Positions 52,451 to 63,911 of a stretch of 64,000 bases of DNA are shown piece after piece. Each line of letters opens with the position of its first letter. Position 1 is the stretch's first letter. The notes under the pieces were generated by a model. That model did not search any database, was not told the origin of the DNA, and saw nothing but the letters and a program-made list of their open reading frames with translations. Source of the DNA: Sphagnum compactum (taxonomy: Eukaryota > Bryophyta > Sphagnopsida > Sphagnales); assembly GCA_965153455.1 (NCBI GenBank), contig OZ234496.1, positions 9,819,863-9,883,862 on the forward strand, read 5' to 3'. A program made the position numbers and the translations under genes.

Positions 52451-52999
52451 ACATATTGGGAGCAAAAATGCATGCAACAAAATAATTCAAAAATGGGAAT
52501 TTGGCATGGTCATTAATTTTCATGGACAATATGCCTTCATATCCATGGTATGGTTCCTTGTTTGGTTTAGGGTTTTTTGGAGTGTCCATGGTATTTGTGG
52601 GCTTGTTATGATAATGTAAAATTTGTGGAATTAATAAGGATGAATTTAAGGCAACCATGGTTCATTTCCAGCTAAAACACCATCACATTTATACCCACCA
52701 ACATGCAAAGAATGTTGCAAAGGTGACAATAATCTATAATTAAGCACATGGGATAAGTGATGTGAGCCATAGTTCTAGAAAAAAAATTAGTCAAGATCAG
52801 GATTAAGGTGTAGGAATATACAATGGACATTTCTCACATGATTTTCCATCCACATAGAGGCTAGGGTTTGAGGACATCATCCCCTATAACATTTGGAGAT
52901 ATGTAATTTTTAAAAAACATATGATAAACTTTTGTGTCATGACATGAGTTCAAAAGTTTCTACAAACATTGCACCATAATTTCACATTTGCATTTTTAG
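52451..52999. other. intergenic, nothing recognised
   Basis: AT-rich DNA between the second zinc-finger copy and the motif field. No coding region or clear repeat was seen. Confidence 0.4.
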
Positions 53000-53650
53000 A
53001 ATTAAATGTTTTAAGGCAATACCTACACAATGTTTTATAAAATCATCATGATGCAAAGGTACAATTATAATACCGACATATGGGTCAATGAAATAGGTGC
53101 TAGTATTTTAAACAAAATAAATAATACCCATATACAAGGCATAAAAAAGTTACTGGTTTTTCACATAATAGATGCACAAATTGGGGAAATGTGGATATTG
53201 CATTAACATATTCTGATTTGGTCGTCACCTCACCAATTGTGAACAAGAAGCAAGTCATTTGCACCCATGTGTGGGTATTGCACAAGGAAAATCCATTAAT
53301 TTGGTGAAATACCTTCATGTGGGTCATGAAAATATGTGTTAGTTTTTGGAACCCCATAAACTTTTAAACATGATGTGGGTATTGCATTCTTGGATTGGGT
53401 CATCCCCCAATGAATCTTGAATGTGGATTTCATTTGTATTCTTATGTGGGTATTGTAATAAACCTTGGTATTTTTTATGAATGAAATATTCGAATCCCAT
53501 GGTAGACCATAAATGCTTCACAAGTAATACCCATAATCTTGTTAAAATGTCAATTGTGGATTTTGAAACAATTTGTAATACTTGTAGACGTGTTCTTTTA
53601 CTACCATGAACATTGGATCTGAATGGTAATACTCACATCAAATGTGTGTT
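53000..53650. repeat. second field of GGTATTGCA-type motifs
   Basis: GCAATACCTACAC, ATAATACCGACAT, ATAATACCCATAT, GTGGATATTGCAT, GTGGGTATTGCAC, GTGGGTATTGCATT, GTGGGTATTGTAAT, GTAATACCCATAA, GTAATACTTGTAG and GTAATACTCACAT occur within 650 bases on both strands. The same word characterises the 38.2-43.0 kb region around the first zinc-finger copy. Confidence 0.65.
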
Positions 53651-53856
53651 GTATCATCATCTTACTAGTTGCACATTACAACACCTAGATGCATTAGCTT
53701 GTATGACATATTAAGGTTGATGAAAATATTGAAAAGATGGTGTAGATTAGATTTGGGTATGATGGTCGTAATATAAACAACCCTTATGCCATGTTGAATG
53801 TAGCTTAAAAGTAATAATCAACCAATATGATCTTTATTACAAAATGGATGGGACAT

Positions 53857-54640
53857 CTATTCATGATATTTTTTATTACATGCATTCTTATGCTTAAGCA
53901 TTGTTTCATGCCAATCCTTCAACCTTTTAATTAAATTCCTTGACCCATCTTCCACACGTTGAAGGACCAATCCTAGATGTGATGATTCATTCCACTTTGT
54001 GAGGTGAATGTTCTAAATATCTAATGCCAAAACTTTCATGTGTGAAGTGGCATGGTCACAAAGTGGTACCCCTCCTTGCTTGTATTTTTGGATGATTTCT
54101 TGCTTTGTAAAACCCAAATGAGCTAGGGTTTTTTCCATTGGTGCATATGATCTTGGATTCCCATTGGATCCTCTAACATCGTCCGTAGTAAATTCATTTT
54201 CATTTGAAATGAGGATGTCACCAACATCAATTATCCCTTCCTCACTTTCAATAAATTCATAATCACCATCATCAACAAAGTCCCCGTCATTTGGAATATG
54301 TTATGGGTATGCAAACATGGGTGCCAACCATCCATGAGTAAATCCATACCATGTTGCACAATACTCAATGATATCTTCTTGGGTAACATCAGTACATGTG
54401 AGAATAACCATGATTTGGTGTTTATTCCCTTGCAATGCCCATTTACATGTGCAACATGCATATTGAGAAAATGGATACTTCACTTGGTACATGATGGCAT
54501 TGGCAAGATGTTGGTTTTGCACCACCTAGGCACCATCATTCTCAAGGATTGGTTGGGCAACATGGATACACTTGATATCAAAGCTATTTTTTCCATGCTA
54601 TTTTTCACAATGGCCTCCATAGCCTTGTTCTTTATGAACC
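53857..54640 (-). pseudogene. decayed ORF of unknown family, single frame with three or four stops
   Basis: One minus-strand frame reads from about 54640 to a TAG at 53857-53859 with internal stops only at about 54613, at 54526-54528 (TAG), 54301-54303 (TAA) and 54013-54015 (TAG). Each could be a former CAG or CAA. The peptide is coding-like: SQYACCTCKWALQGNKH, GDFVDDGDYEFIESEEG, NPRSYAPMEKTLAHLGFTKQ and LIKRLKDWHETMLKHKN. A Cys/His cluster (YACCTC..NKH) and an acidic stretch are visible, but no known domain was recognised. It converges on the second zinc-finger copy across the motif field, so both could belong to one element. That link is speculation. Confidence 0.5.
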
Positions 54641-54649
54641 CTTTTTTTT

Positions 54650-55139
54650 CATCTCCATTGTGTGCATCTAATGGTGTGTGATGGTTGTGGTTAACCTTCA
54701 CACCAACCAATCAATTCAACACCCTCTACGACCTTTTGTGTCAAGAAGAAACTAGTGCTTTAAGGCACCATGATGATATGACTCAATGATTTTTTATGTG
54801 TCTTGGTTGGGATGAACCATTCTTTCAAGGCCAACCATCCATAATTCTAAAAAACCATACACATCGTAAGAATTACATATGGCCACCCCAAAAAGTAATT
54901 TAAGAACAAAAATACAAGATAGGGGTTAGATGATAAAACATGACAAATTGGAAATGATAACATGTTGAATTTGCTCATGACATTCATGGGGTGTAAAGAG
55001 ACATATAAGCAATAGATATGGGGTCATCTTGGCCATGTGTAGTGATCCATGACCCATGACCCATTCACTTGCATATGTGATTTAATGGTAGAAATATATT
55101 TCCACTACATCGGGTCATGTGTAAAGTCTATTGATTGGT
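54650..55139. other. intergenic, nothing recognised
   Basis: AT-rich. No coding region, RNA gene or repeat was recognised. Confidence 0.4.
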
Positions 55140-55985
55140 GTAAAGGTTTAATCAAGAATATATAAAGGTTTCGCCAAAAGATAGAGGTTCAACCATAAAG
55201 ATGCAGAAGTTTTGCCAAGAAGTAAAATGTTTAACCAAGAAATGAAAAAGGTTTTGCCATGAGGTAACAATTTAGCTAAGAAGATGAAAATGTTTTTTCG
55301 AAAGATAGAGGTTTAACCAATAAAGAAATTTTTTTTTGTCAAGAGGCAAAGGTTTAATTAAGAAAAAATGAGGTTTTGTCAAGAGGAAAAGGTTGAACCA
55401 AGAAGAGAAAAAGATTTTGTCAAGAGGTTTTGCTAAAAAATAAAGGTTTAGCCAAGAAAAAAAAAAGTTTTATTGAAAGACAGTGGTTTAACCAAGAAAA
55501 AAAACATATTTGCTAATAATTAAAGGTTTAAATAGGAAAAGATAAAGGTTTTGTTTGTAATTAGAGTCTTAACCAAGAAAAGATGCCAAGAATTAGAGGT
55601 TTAGCCTAGAAAAGGAAGAGGTTTTTTTCAAGAAATAGAATTTAACTAAAAAAGACAAAGGTTTTGTTGAGAGTTAAAAGTTTAGCCAAAAAAAGATGGA
55701 AGTTTTGTCAATAATTAAAGGTTTAGCCAAGACAAAATAGAGGTTTTACCAAGAGTTAGAGATTTAGCCAAGAAAATATAGATGTTTTGCCAATAAGTAG
55801 AAATTTAGCCAAAAAAGATAAATATTTTACCACGAGTTAAAAAATTTAGCCAAAGGAGATAGATGTTTCGCCAAGAGTTAAAGATTTAACCCCCTTAAAA
55901 AAAAAAAGTTTTGCCAAAAGTTCAAATTCTAGCCAAAAAAGATAGATGTCTTGCCAAGAGTTAGAGGTTTAGCAAGGGAAGGTAA
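55140..55985. repeat. degenerate ~40-bp tandem array, about 20 units
   Basis: Alternating words of the types AAAGGTTTAACCAAGAA and GAGGTTTTGCCAAGAG recur throughout, spaced about 18-22 bases, so the higher unit is about 38-42 bases. Individual units differ by many substitutions. No coding potential was seen. Confidence 0.75.
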
Positions 55986-56659
55986 TAAGTAGGTTAACTA
56001 TGGTACTTCCCCCCCTCCCCCCTCTCTCGTTTTGAAAAAGCCGACCTAATCTTTATGATGTGTAAAGTAGGGTTGTATGGTTCTTGATTTCAAAAGCAAT
56101 ATTTGATCTTGATTTTATTTATTTATTTATTTTTGTTTTTGATGAAACCTTTGATCCAATCTTGAGACCGATTCTTTGGATTTCTAAATCTTTTGGCTCC
56201 GATCATTTTCACAAAGAACTTAGAATCAATTTGGTTTAACATTCAAGTCCACTTCCATCTTCATTAAACATAATAAAAACCTTTTCTTTTGTTTTTTTTG
56301 GAGGTGTTATATTAATTTTTTTCAACTAAATGCACTTAGTTCACAATAAAGATTATGTGATAATAATATTAATTATGTAAAATTAATCAAATGCAATAAC
56401 TTGCTTACAATGTAAGACTTAATATGTATGTTATTTTTTTATAAAGCTGTAAAAGTTATAAAGTTATTTACCTAGAGAATTTGAAACCTTTGTTCAAGTT
56501 TTAATTTAGTTTTGAAAAAAGGTCAATTACCCGGTTAGGTTTTCATGATAATTCCAACAAACATGAAACCTCCAATCTAGGGACCTTAGACCTTGATGTG
56601 AAGTTGAACCTACCTAAATCCTAAAACTTGCCAACATTGGTGTAAAGCCCTCAACCCTT

Positions 56660-56690
<31 letters not shown>

Positions 56691-58130
56691 GGAGTTTCTA
56701 AATTAAGCGTCTTGTTCAACTTTGTCACATGAGTCTTTCTTTCTCATTTTTATAAGAACAACGAAAACCACTTATTACAAAAAATTGTATATGTGTGGGG
56801 GTTGTGGGAAACAATTGTGTTTTTTTGTGTAATGGGACAAAAATTCATTTTGGAAGTCTCCAAACTAAATTTTTTAATGTAAGAAGCTCCAATCAAAGAG
56901 ACTCATTGCAATAAAAATTATCTGGAACTTGAGAGGCACCCCCTCCCCCAACTTATCAAGATTCAAGAAGGAAAACACTATATGCATGTGAGCTTGGAAG
57001 CAACATTTTTGATTTGTGTGTGTGTGTGTGTGTGTGTGTTTTTGTTTCAGCTTTTTCAAGTTGAATAGAATTGTGTGCCTATGTTGGATTTGTGGAGTTG
57101 TTGTGATGAACTCACCATGGATATTGGTTGCTAAGTACTTATAAAAATTATTTGCAAGTCCCTTTTAAAATTCCTATTTGGTAGCTTTTTGTTACATACA
57201 TACATGCATGGAATGCTGCAGCCTTGGCTGACAGTTCTCTATTGGTGATATGTTTCCCTATAAACCTATGACAAAATCAAAACAATTATGAAAGAGGCAT
57301 GTTGTTCGAGTGACACCTCTGAGTGGTCATATTAAGCCCTAATTTGAACAATGTTAGATTTGAACACGGAGACTCTGATTTAGTCTAAAGCATGCATGGG
57401 ATATTTGTAATATTTAGAAATAATTGAAATGAATTTTGAGAGTTATACCATGACACTCTTCTTATGAGTGCTGGTTCACTCAAGGCCATTGGAGGGAGTT
57501 TCATATTAAGTGAACTGGTTTGTCTGGTGAAAGTGTTTAGACTGTTTAGATTGCAACCGATTCTTTTGGTGTTCAGAGTGTGGACACAGAAGGTAGATAG
57601 ATGTACAACATCTTTATCTATTGGCAGCGCCAGCGTGTTTGTGATGCCTTGTTTTCTCCATTTTCGCACCCCATTAGTACCCTTCCGGGCCTCACTAAGG
57701 TACCATGCGGGTCTTTATGTCAGGTAAAGCCCCTGTTCTGGGGCTTACCGTACCCATGACCAGCTCACAAAAGGCACCACATGGAAAGGAACTGTGTGTT
57801 CCATGAACCCCAATGCATTGCTTGTCAACCAAAGTGTGGTTCTGATCAACAGAATAATATACTTCAAACAAAACATCTCACTTGGCTGCTGGATTTACCC
57901 CCTGATGGCAAGTTCAATTCAGCGTTGGGCGATTATCAAAAATGGAATCGGATAATAAGTATTTCTCATATAAATATATAAACATATAAGTATAAAATCG
58001 TGATTCTCAAAAAATCAAATAATTGTTCTCAATATATAACCACACTAATAAAGATAATCTGAGAACTTATTTGTTATATAAATACAGTCTCATAAATTTG
58101 AGAACCAATCAAATAACCTTCGATGACATT
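55986..58130. other. gene-free intergenic DNA
   Basis: Contains a C39 run at 56660-56698, a GT microsatellite at 57014-57039 and a CAGCGTTGGGCGATTATC word near 57918 resembling the hAT-like repeat ends elsewhere in the window. The 57464-57727 segment is less AT-rich with overlapping open frames on both strands but no recognisable domain. Confidence 0.45.
56660..56698. repeat. C39 homopolymer
   Basis: An uninterrupted run of 39 cytosines. The length is likely uncertain in any assembly. The complementary strand could form quadruplexes. Confidence 0.9.
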
Positions 58131-58270
58131 GCCAATTCTTTGTTGGTTATTTTGTGAAAATGTTGGTCTTTTGAAACTTTTCAAAAACATGATAAGGAGA
58201 GGTTCTTTCATTCTGAACATTCTCAGAAAACTACAATTGGAGGTTCTTTGATTCCTAAATTTTAAAAGAA
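57915..58270. mobile_element. possible hAT-like non-autonomous repeat
   Basis: Starts with CAGCGTTGGGCGATTATC and contains CGTGATTCTCAAAAAATCAA, which resembles sequence near 45225-45240. It ends in sequence with repeated GAGGTTCTTT words similar to the repeat near 45450. Boundaries and class are uncertain. Confidence 0.25.
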
Positions 58271-58733
58271 AAATCAGAGCATGACGAAAGCTTATCGAAT
58301 GTCAATAAAACAAAGCACCCAAGAAAGGTGCAAAAAGGAAGGACCCAAGTCCAAGCAAAATGAAGAAACCACCAAGGGGGTGAATCGCAAGGGGAACATC
58401 AACAAATCATGTACTCAAACACACCCTCCCCCCGCCCCCATTCGCAAGGAGCATATTACATAATGAGAAGGGAGGAACACCTGAAAGAACATTTAGCCTA
58501 GGAGAACCCCTGCTTATAGTAACAACACATTTCAAAATAGAGTTTGCTTGTGTTCACTACAATGCTATCGACACCTTTTGCCTATAAAATGAACACAAAG
58601 TCGAAAGAAGATGGCCTTCAGAGCCTTTCATGTTCCATGCCATGTTGGCGCATTGATGAAGAAAATTGTTGACCTATTGATGCAAACACCCAAATATCTT
58701 TATGACTAGAGAAAAAAATTGGTTCGTTGAGTA

Positions 58734-60900
58734 TCAATCGTAATAAAGGTTGTCCTTAGCTTGAGCTACAATTGTAATGGTGAACCCATGAAGTAAAACT
58801 ATTCGTGAAACCAAATTTGCTCGAGTGGGGTCAGCGATGATTGTGTCAGCCAACGTTCGAACACCATCCATTGGAACCACAATGTCGACCCATAGACATG
58901 TAGATTGAAAAGTAAGTGATAAAAAAACATGGGTTTGCTCATGTAAAACATGAAATCTCGTCTCCCTTGAGATAGATGCAAAGACATCCCGCACAACATC
59001 ATAGGAAGTTGTCCTCTCCCCACCATGGGCATCCTTGTAGGGTCCAAAAGTTGACCACAAATGCACCATGTGACAAACCAAGGGATAAAATATGCGAGAG
59101 GCCTAACCGAGTGCGCAATGAAATGGAAAGAATCTCTGATGTTAATTGAAAAAAATGGATCATTAGGTGGATAGATAACCATGCACCTACACCTAGCCTT
59201 ACACAAGGTTTCAACCGCACCCAATGCGAATCAGAAGGCCAATTAGAGATGATGTTAAAAAAAGAATGATCATGTAATCTCTTTGAAATACATCCGTAAA
59301 ATCAATCTATTATTTTCTTTGCCAACTACTCAAAATGGGGCACACATGTCCCACCATTAGGGGAAGAAGCTCCTGCGCCAACTTCAAATGGGCATGGGAG
59401 GATAATGAACCTAAGTTGCTTGCTCTTATTGCCTTCAATAAAAATGGGTGAAAGTCCAACATGAATCTTAAAAAAATGATTGTGGGTAATTAAAGCCCAA
59501 TTCACTAAATAAATTATTGAAATAATGCCCTCTGCAGAAATGAAGTCTAACCCTCCACTAAAATTGGGGAGACAAACTTGCTATCAAACTAGGGGAGCCT
59601 AAGGCCACTCAAAAGAACCTAGGCCCAAAAGGTTCTCAAAAATTCCCAACGGAGCAGAATCAAAAGTAACAAGCTGGCCCCAAAAACCCAAAAGAGGAAG
59701 GAAACAATGGAATAAATAGGAAAACTTCTGAATGAAACATCGAGAGAGGATCCCAAATGCTACTTGGACATCTTTTAACCTTGAGAACACACTAACATGT
59801 CAAACATCTTCATCCAAAACCTCTTGCAAAAAGGATGAGGAAAAGGAATTGGAACCAAAAAGGGCAACCAAGATCCTAATGTCTTTGATAGGGCAACAAA
59901 AACCGGTTAAGAAGGCAAACCCATGAGGCAAATTAGAACGGGCCCAGGCTAAGCACTTGTGAGGTTAAACAACCAACTTCATAGAAGCCAATTAGGAAAC
60001 AAAATGATCAAATGCAAGGGGAACAACATGGGTAGGGCCAAACATATGGGTGTCATTAACCAAGGAAGGGAAAAAACAAGAGAGAAAAATGTTTGAAGAA
60101 CTATGCAAAACATGAAAATGAGTGAACACAAAAAGAGGCCTTGCAAGGGGGTCAATTTGATGCATGCCCATAGACAAAAGGATGATTAACGAGACTGACA
60201 AATCTCCCAAAACGGAGTGATGACTAAATAACAAAAGAAGTTGAAGGGCATAAAAGGAATGAACAAAGGCGAAAAGTTGATACAACTAGCCTTTTGTGGC
60301 TCCAAGTTTTGAGAAGATGGCCTTACGCAAGATGGTGTTGAAGGCATTCACCACATCCACTTGAAGCACCACCTAATCGAGGTGGACATTCAAAATGATT
60401 TGAATACTATGGACCATTGTTTTGCAACCACCTTTAATTGCCACACTGAATTGATGCGATGACAAATGAAAAAAAAACACATTGTGAAATTGAAAACATA
60501 AAGCCTTGTTAATCAATCAATAAAATGCTTCATCCACTACAATTGGCTCAATGCCATTTGAAGGCTTGGCCAAAGGTAGAAACTTAACAACACCAACAAT
60601 GTGGGCCACGTGGGAATTCAATTGATGAAGCTGAATGAAACCATTAAATAAATCCTTGGGGTAGAATTTTTTTTTAAAATGCTCGAAGACCATGCCTAAT
60701 GGACAAACTATTGATAAATGGGACATGCGCAAGAAAGTTGACCTAAAGAAATCTATGGGGAATTCCACATTTGTGTTCGACTGAAAATCCAACAAGCAAT
60801 CTAAGCACGGAAAAATCGAATTCAAAAGGTGCAGGGTTTGCAATGTGGAAATCATTTTTTATGATGCTGAAGTCAAATTGAGAAGGGTGAAAACCCTAAT
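58734..60900 (-). mobile_element. decayed LINE-type (non-LTR) retrotransposon, reverse-transcriptase region
   Basis: From 60855 to 59599 the minus strand keeps one frame, broken by stops at 60517, 60286, 59992, 59965, 59800 and 59599. Reverse-transcriptase landmarks appear in order: a GVVKFLPLAKP lead-in, motif A (LQVDVVNAFNTI, catalytic Asp kept), a motif B relic (MHQIDPLARPLF) and motif C as LVNDTH, where one of the two Asp residues is lost. Downstream, 59220-58734 holds the conserved C-terminal part (TSEILSISLRTRLGL; GGERTTSYDVVRDVF; DGVRTLADTIIADPTRANLV) but crosses two frameshifts near 59085 and 59045. There is no endonuclease domain within the part recognised. This is a dead copy. Assignment to a specific LINE clade is not made. 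Confidence 0.75.
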
Positions 60901-62700
60901 CACACCTGCAAACTTTTTGACTCACCCAAGGGTTAGGTTTTGTTTTAATTGACATTGAAATGGCACATTATAGCAAAACCTAAAAAAGGTAAGGATATTA
61001 ATGAAGCCTGACTTGAAGATAAAGCTATTGTAAGCGCACACACTAAAACAAAAACGTTTTGCTTGAAGTTCCTTCCAAGTTCATTAAATAATTAACTAAT
61101 TTGTGTGTACGAAGGGAAAGGCATAAAACACTACCCAAGAGCATGAGCTTATTAAGGAAATTGGATAACCACCCAACACTGAATTAACATTATGCCAAAC
61201 CACATTGTCATTCTCTTTTCTATCATTGAAGACGTTGATAAGTTTCAAGCCATAACTTGTGAAACGCACACATTTACAACATTCAAAAGTACTTGAATGC
61301 TACATACATAATAACACAAAAGATAGGTAGAAAAAGAACAAGCAATGGAAAATGTGTCAAATATCTTATAGATAGAGGTTGATTACAACATAATTTTACA
61401 CAACATTCATCGTTACAATTGAAATGATGAATCGACATTGGAAAGCACTTCATATTGACATGTCCTTTACTCTATCTTGGTCATCCCCTTAACACTAGTT
61501 GGAGAGATGTATCAAAATGAAGTGTGTTCAAAGACTTGTTCACTTCCCTTATGTCTGTCTACACATGAGTCATTATAAATTGCTCTCGGAATTGTGGAGG
61601 GAAAAAAAAAACACAAAATGTGATGTTTTTAAATTACAAGTTCTTTATTTATATCATCCCTTGGGCTCATGTGGTCAAAAGTTAAAACAATTACAAAAGT
61701 ATGTTGTTAATTTAAACAATCTAAATTGTTTAAAACAACGTTTCTTCAGGGGTTGTGACAAATCAAAACAATTCCATTCCATTAGATTATCAAGAAATTT
61801 CAATAGTTGTTAATGAAACCAAAAATCAACATAAGATGACACGTGTTTGATTTTTAACATGAAACTTATGTGTCGTTAAAAATTAGATAGAAAATAGCTT
61901 GCCTAGCAATCATCAATAATTAATTTGTTGACCATTGTAGCAATGCGATGGAAAATAATTGTTAGAACATGAGTTGTATTAATGTTTGTCAATTGGGTTG
62001 CTACGATGACTACCACGTGGACACTACCACAGGGAAGGTAGACAACGTGGTAGAATATTTGAATACATCAAATAATATTTTTCCACGTTTGCAAAATCAA
62101 TCATAGAATATTGTTTTGACATGGATGGAATATATTTAAAATATCTTCATTTGCTCATGAGCTCACGTGCTCATGAAATAACATTCTTACATCCCAATTA
62201 ACTTTATCATCTTTCAAAAGCCAAATTCAAATCATGAAAAAATCCAGGTAAAAATCACCATTTCAAATATTTGTCACCCATTATGAGAAATCATGTCCAT
62301 AGAAACCTGAATGCCCTTTAGGAAGGTGTCCTCAACAATGAATTTGCAACTATTCATGCGATTATGAACTTTAACCAAGAAACTTCACAAATTTTACAAC
62401 TATCCTAAAATGAATTTTTTCAACCATACCAATGAGTAGCTAAATATTTGCATAACATTAATTGATAAATTCAATTTTTTAAAAATGTAATATACCTAAT
62501 GAAAAATCATGAAAGATGTGAAATACAAGGGTCAAATTTCAACCTTTAAATTTTGAACCCAACCGGTATAAACGAAGGTTAATAAATCCTTTTACTAATT
62601 CATTATTGCATTCTTCTCACCAATTCCATTCACACATGGACTTGCTCACATGAAGTCACTTGTGTTGCTCTTCCAAATGTGTACATCCACTCATCATAAA
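60901..62700. other. AT-rich intergenic DNA
   Basis: No coding region was recognised. The part next to 60900 may belong to the LINE copy, whose 5' end was not fixed. A 104-codon plus-strand open frame at 61499-61813 has no recognisable domain. Confidence 0.4.
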
Positions 62701-63675
62701 AAATGTCACAAATTTGTTGTGAGGTGTGAATGGGGAAAAGGTGGAAGATCAGAAAATTATGTTTTCTTGTTGCTGACGTAGGATGGCAGCACTCAGTACA
62801 CGTCCCAGGGAAGCACATAACACGTCGCACAAGTAATGGGTGCGGCCGGTTAGGTTTCCCTAAGTGTGAACGGAGTACAATAATGTGTGGTAGCTTGTTT
62901 CCCAAGTCTTCTTCAGGTGCAAACTGGGAAGGATGTGGGCGCGAGGAGAAAGGTGCCGTTCCGCGCTGCGGAATGCGTCTATGAACGGTTCTGGAGTGGA
63001 ATGGGCACACGGAATGACGAACCGGGACCTGGCGACCACCCTGCGTCGGTAACACACACAACGCCGCACCGGGCGAACAAGGAGCAAGGAGAGAGAGAGA
63101 GAGAGAAGAGCAACAACAACGCGCTCTGTGCGCGTCCTAATTTTCTTCCTTGCCAAGTTTCTCTCTACTCCTTTATCTTTCCTCCATCTCCCTCTTCTGA
63201 ATATTTGGGCATTTTTGTACATAACCTTTAATTTTTTTCAAGTTCCTCTTTTTTTTAGGGTTTCTTCTTCTTTCTTTGGTGTCGGTAGTGGTTCTGTTTC
63301 GGTTTCACTCGTCGCTGCTTTGTTCTTGCATCTTGTCTTTGCCCTCTCTTCTGCCTGTTTTTGATTTGTGCGTATACTTGGATGCTTTCGGTTTTCAGCG
63401 ATTTTTTTCTCTTCAAGTTCTCACTGGTTAGGGTTAAGGTTTTGGGTTACGGCGCATTTTTTCGCGAGTAGGAGGAGGAAGGGAGGGTATGGTGGTAGTG
63501 GTGGGACTGGTGGCGGCTGAACCTCGTATGTAGGGTTTGGGTGCCGTCTCTCTGTCTTGCACCTGTTTGTGCATCAAACCAGGGGTTTTGCAGGGCGAGC
63601 GGCAAGAACTCTGGATTGTGTGCAAGTAAGGGCAAGAAGAGAGCGATAGAAAGAAGAGACGGGGGTTCGAGGGGC
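62701..63675 (+). promoter_or_regulatory. promoter and 5' leader of the cyclin T gene
   Basis: Base composition changes sharply to GC-rich, CpG-containing DNA from about 62750. A GA microsatellite lies at 63089-63106, a pyrimidine-rich stretch at 63140-63260, and a telo-box (TTAGGGTTT) at 63255-63263 with TTAGGGTT words again near 63430 and 63532. This matches plant housekeeping promoters. A transcription start near 63100-63250 is plausible, giving a long 5' UTR. Open frames on both strands here are composition effects. Confidence 0.55.
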
Positions 63676-63911
63676 ATGGCTCAGATGATGCAAGGAGGAG
63701 ATGCGCAGTTGGCGTTGGCAGCAGCGGGGCCTAATTCCATGAACGGGAAGCTAGAAGAGCCCGACCATTCCAGTGCCAACTGGTATTTTTCCAGGGAGGA
63801 GATCGAGAAGAACTCGCCGTCGAGAAAGGATGGGATTGACTTGAAGAAAGAGACCTATTTTCGCAAGTCATATTGCACCTTCTTGCAAGATCTGGGCATG
63901 CGCCTTAAAGT
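63676..63911 (+). CDS. cyclin T (P-TEFb cyclin), first exon only, truncated by window end
   Basis: The ATG at 63676 opens a frame of 78 codons plus two bases, ending at a donor (AAAGT|GTAAGT). After a short variable N-terminus, the segment [20 protein letters not shown] followed by [20 protein letters not shown] matches the start of the cyclin box of plant T-type cyclins (CYCT1 group). Cyclin T pairs with CDK9 (CDKC in plants) as P-TEFb, which phosphorylates the RNA polymerase II C-terminal domain to promote elongation in the nucleus. The cyclin box continues in exons beyond 64000. The upstream in-frame codons from 63541 are probably leader, because the family N-terminus begins near the chosen ATG. 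The subtype number is not resolved. Confidence 0.85.

Noticed and set aside
62630-63231. Minus-strand frames of 143 and 120 codons and a plus-strand frame of 114 codons upstream of cyclin T
   Set aside because: They overlap each other in GC-rich promoter DNA with a GA repeat and show no recognisable domain.
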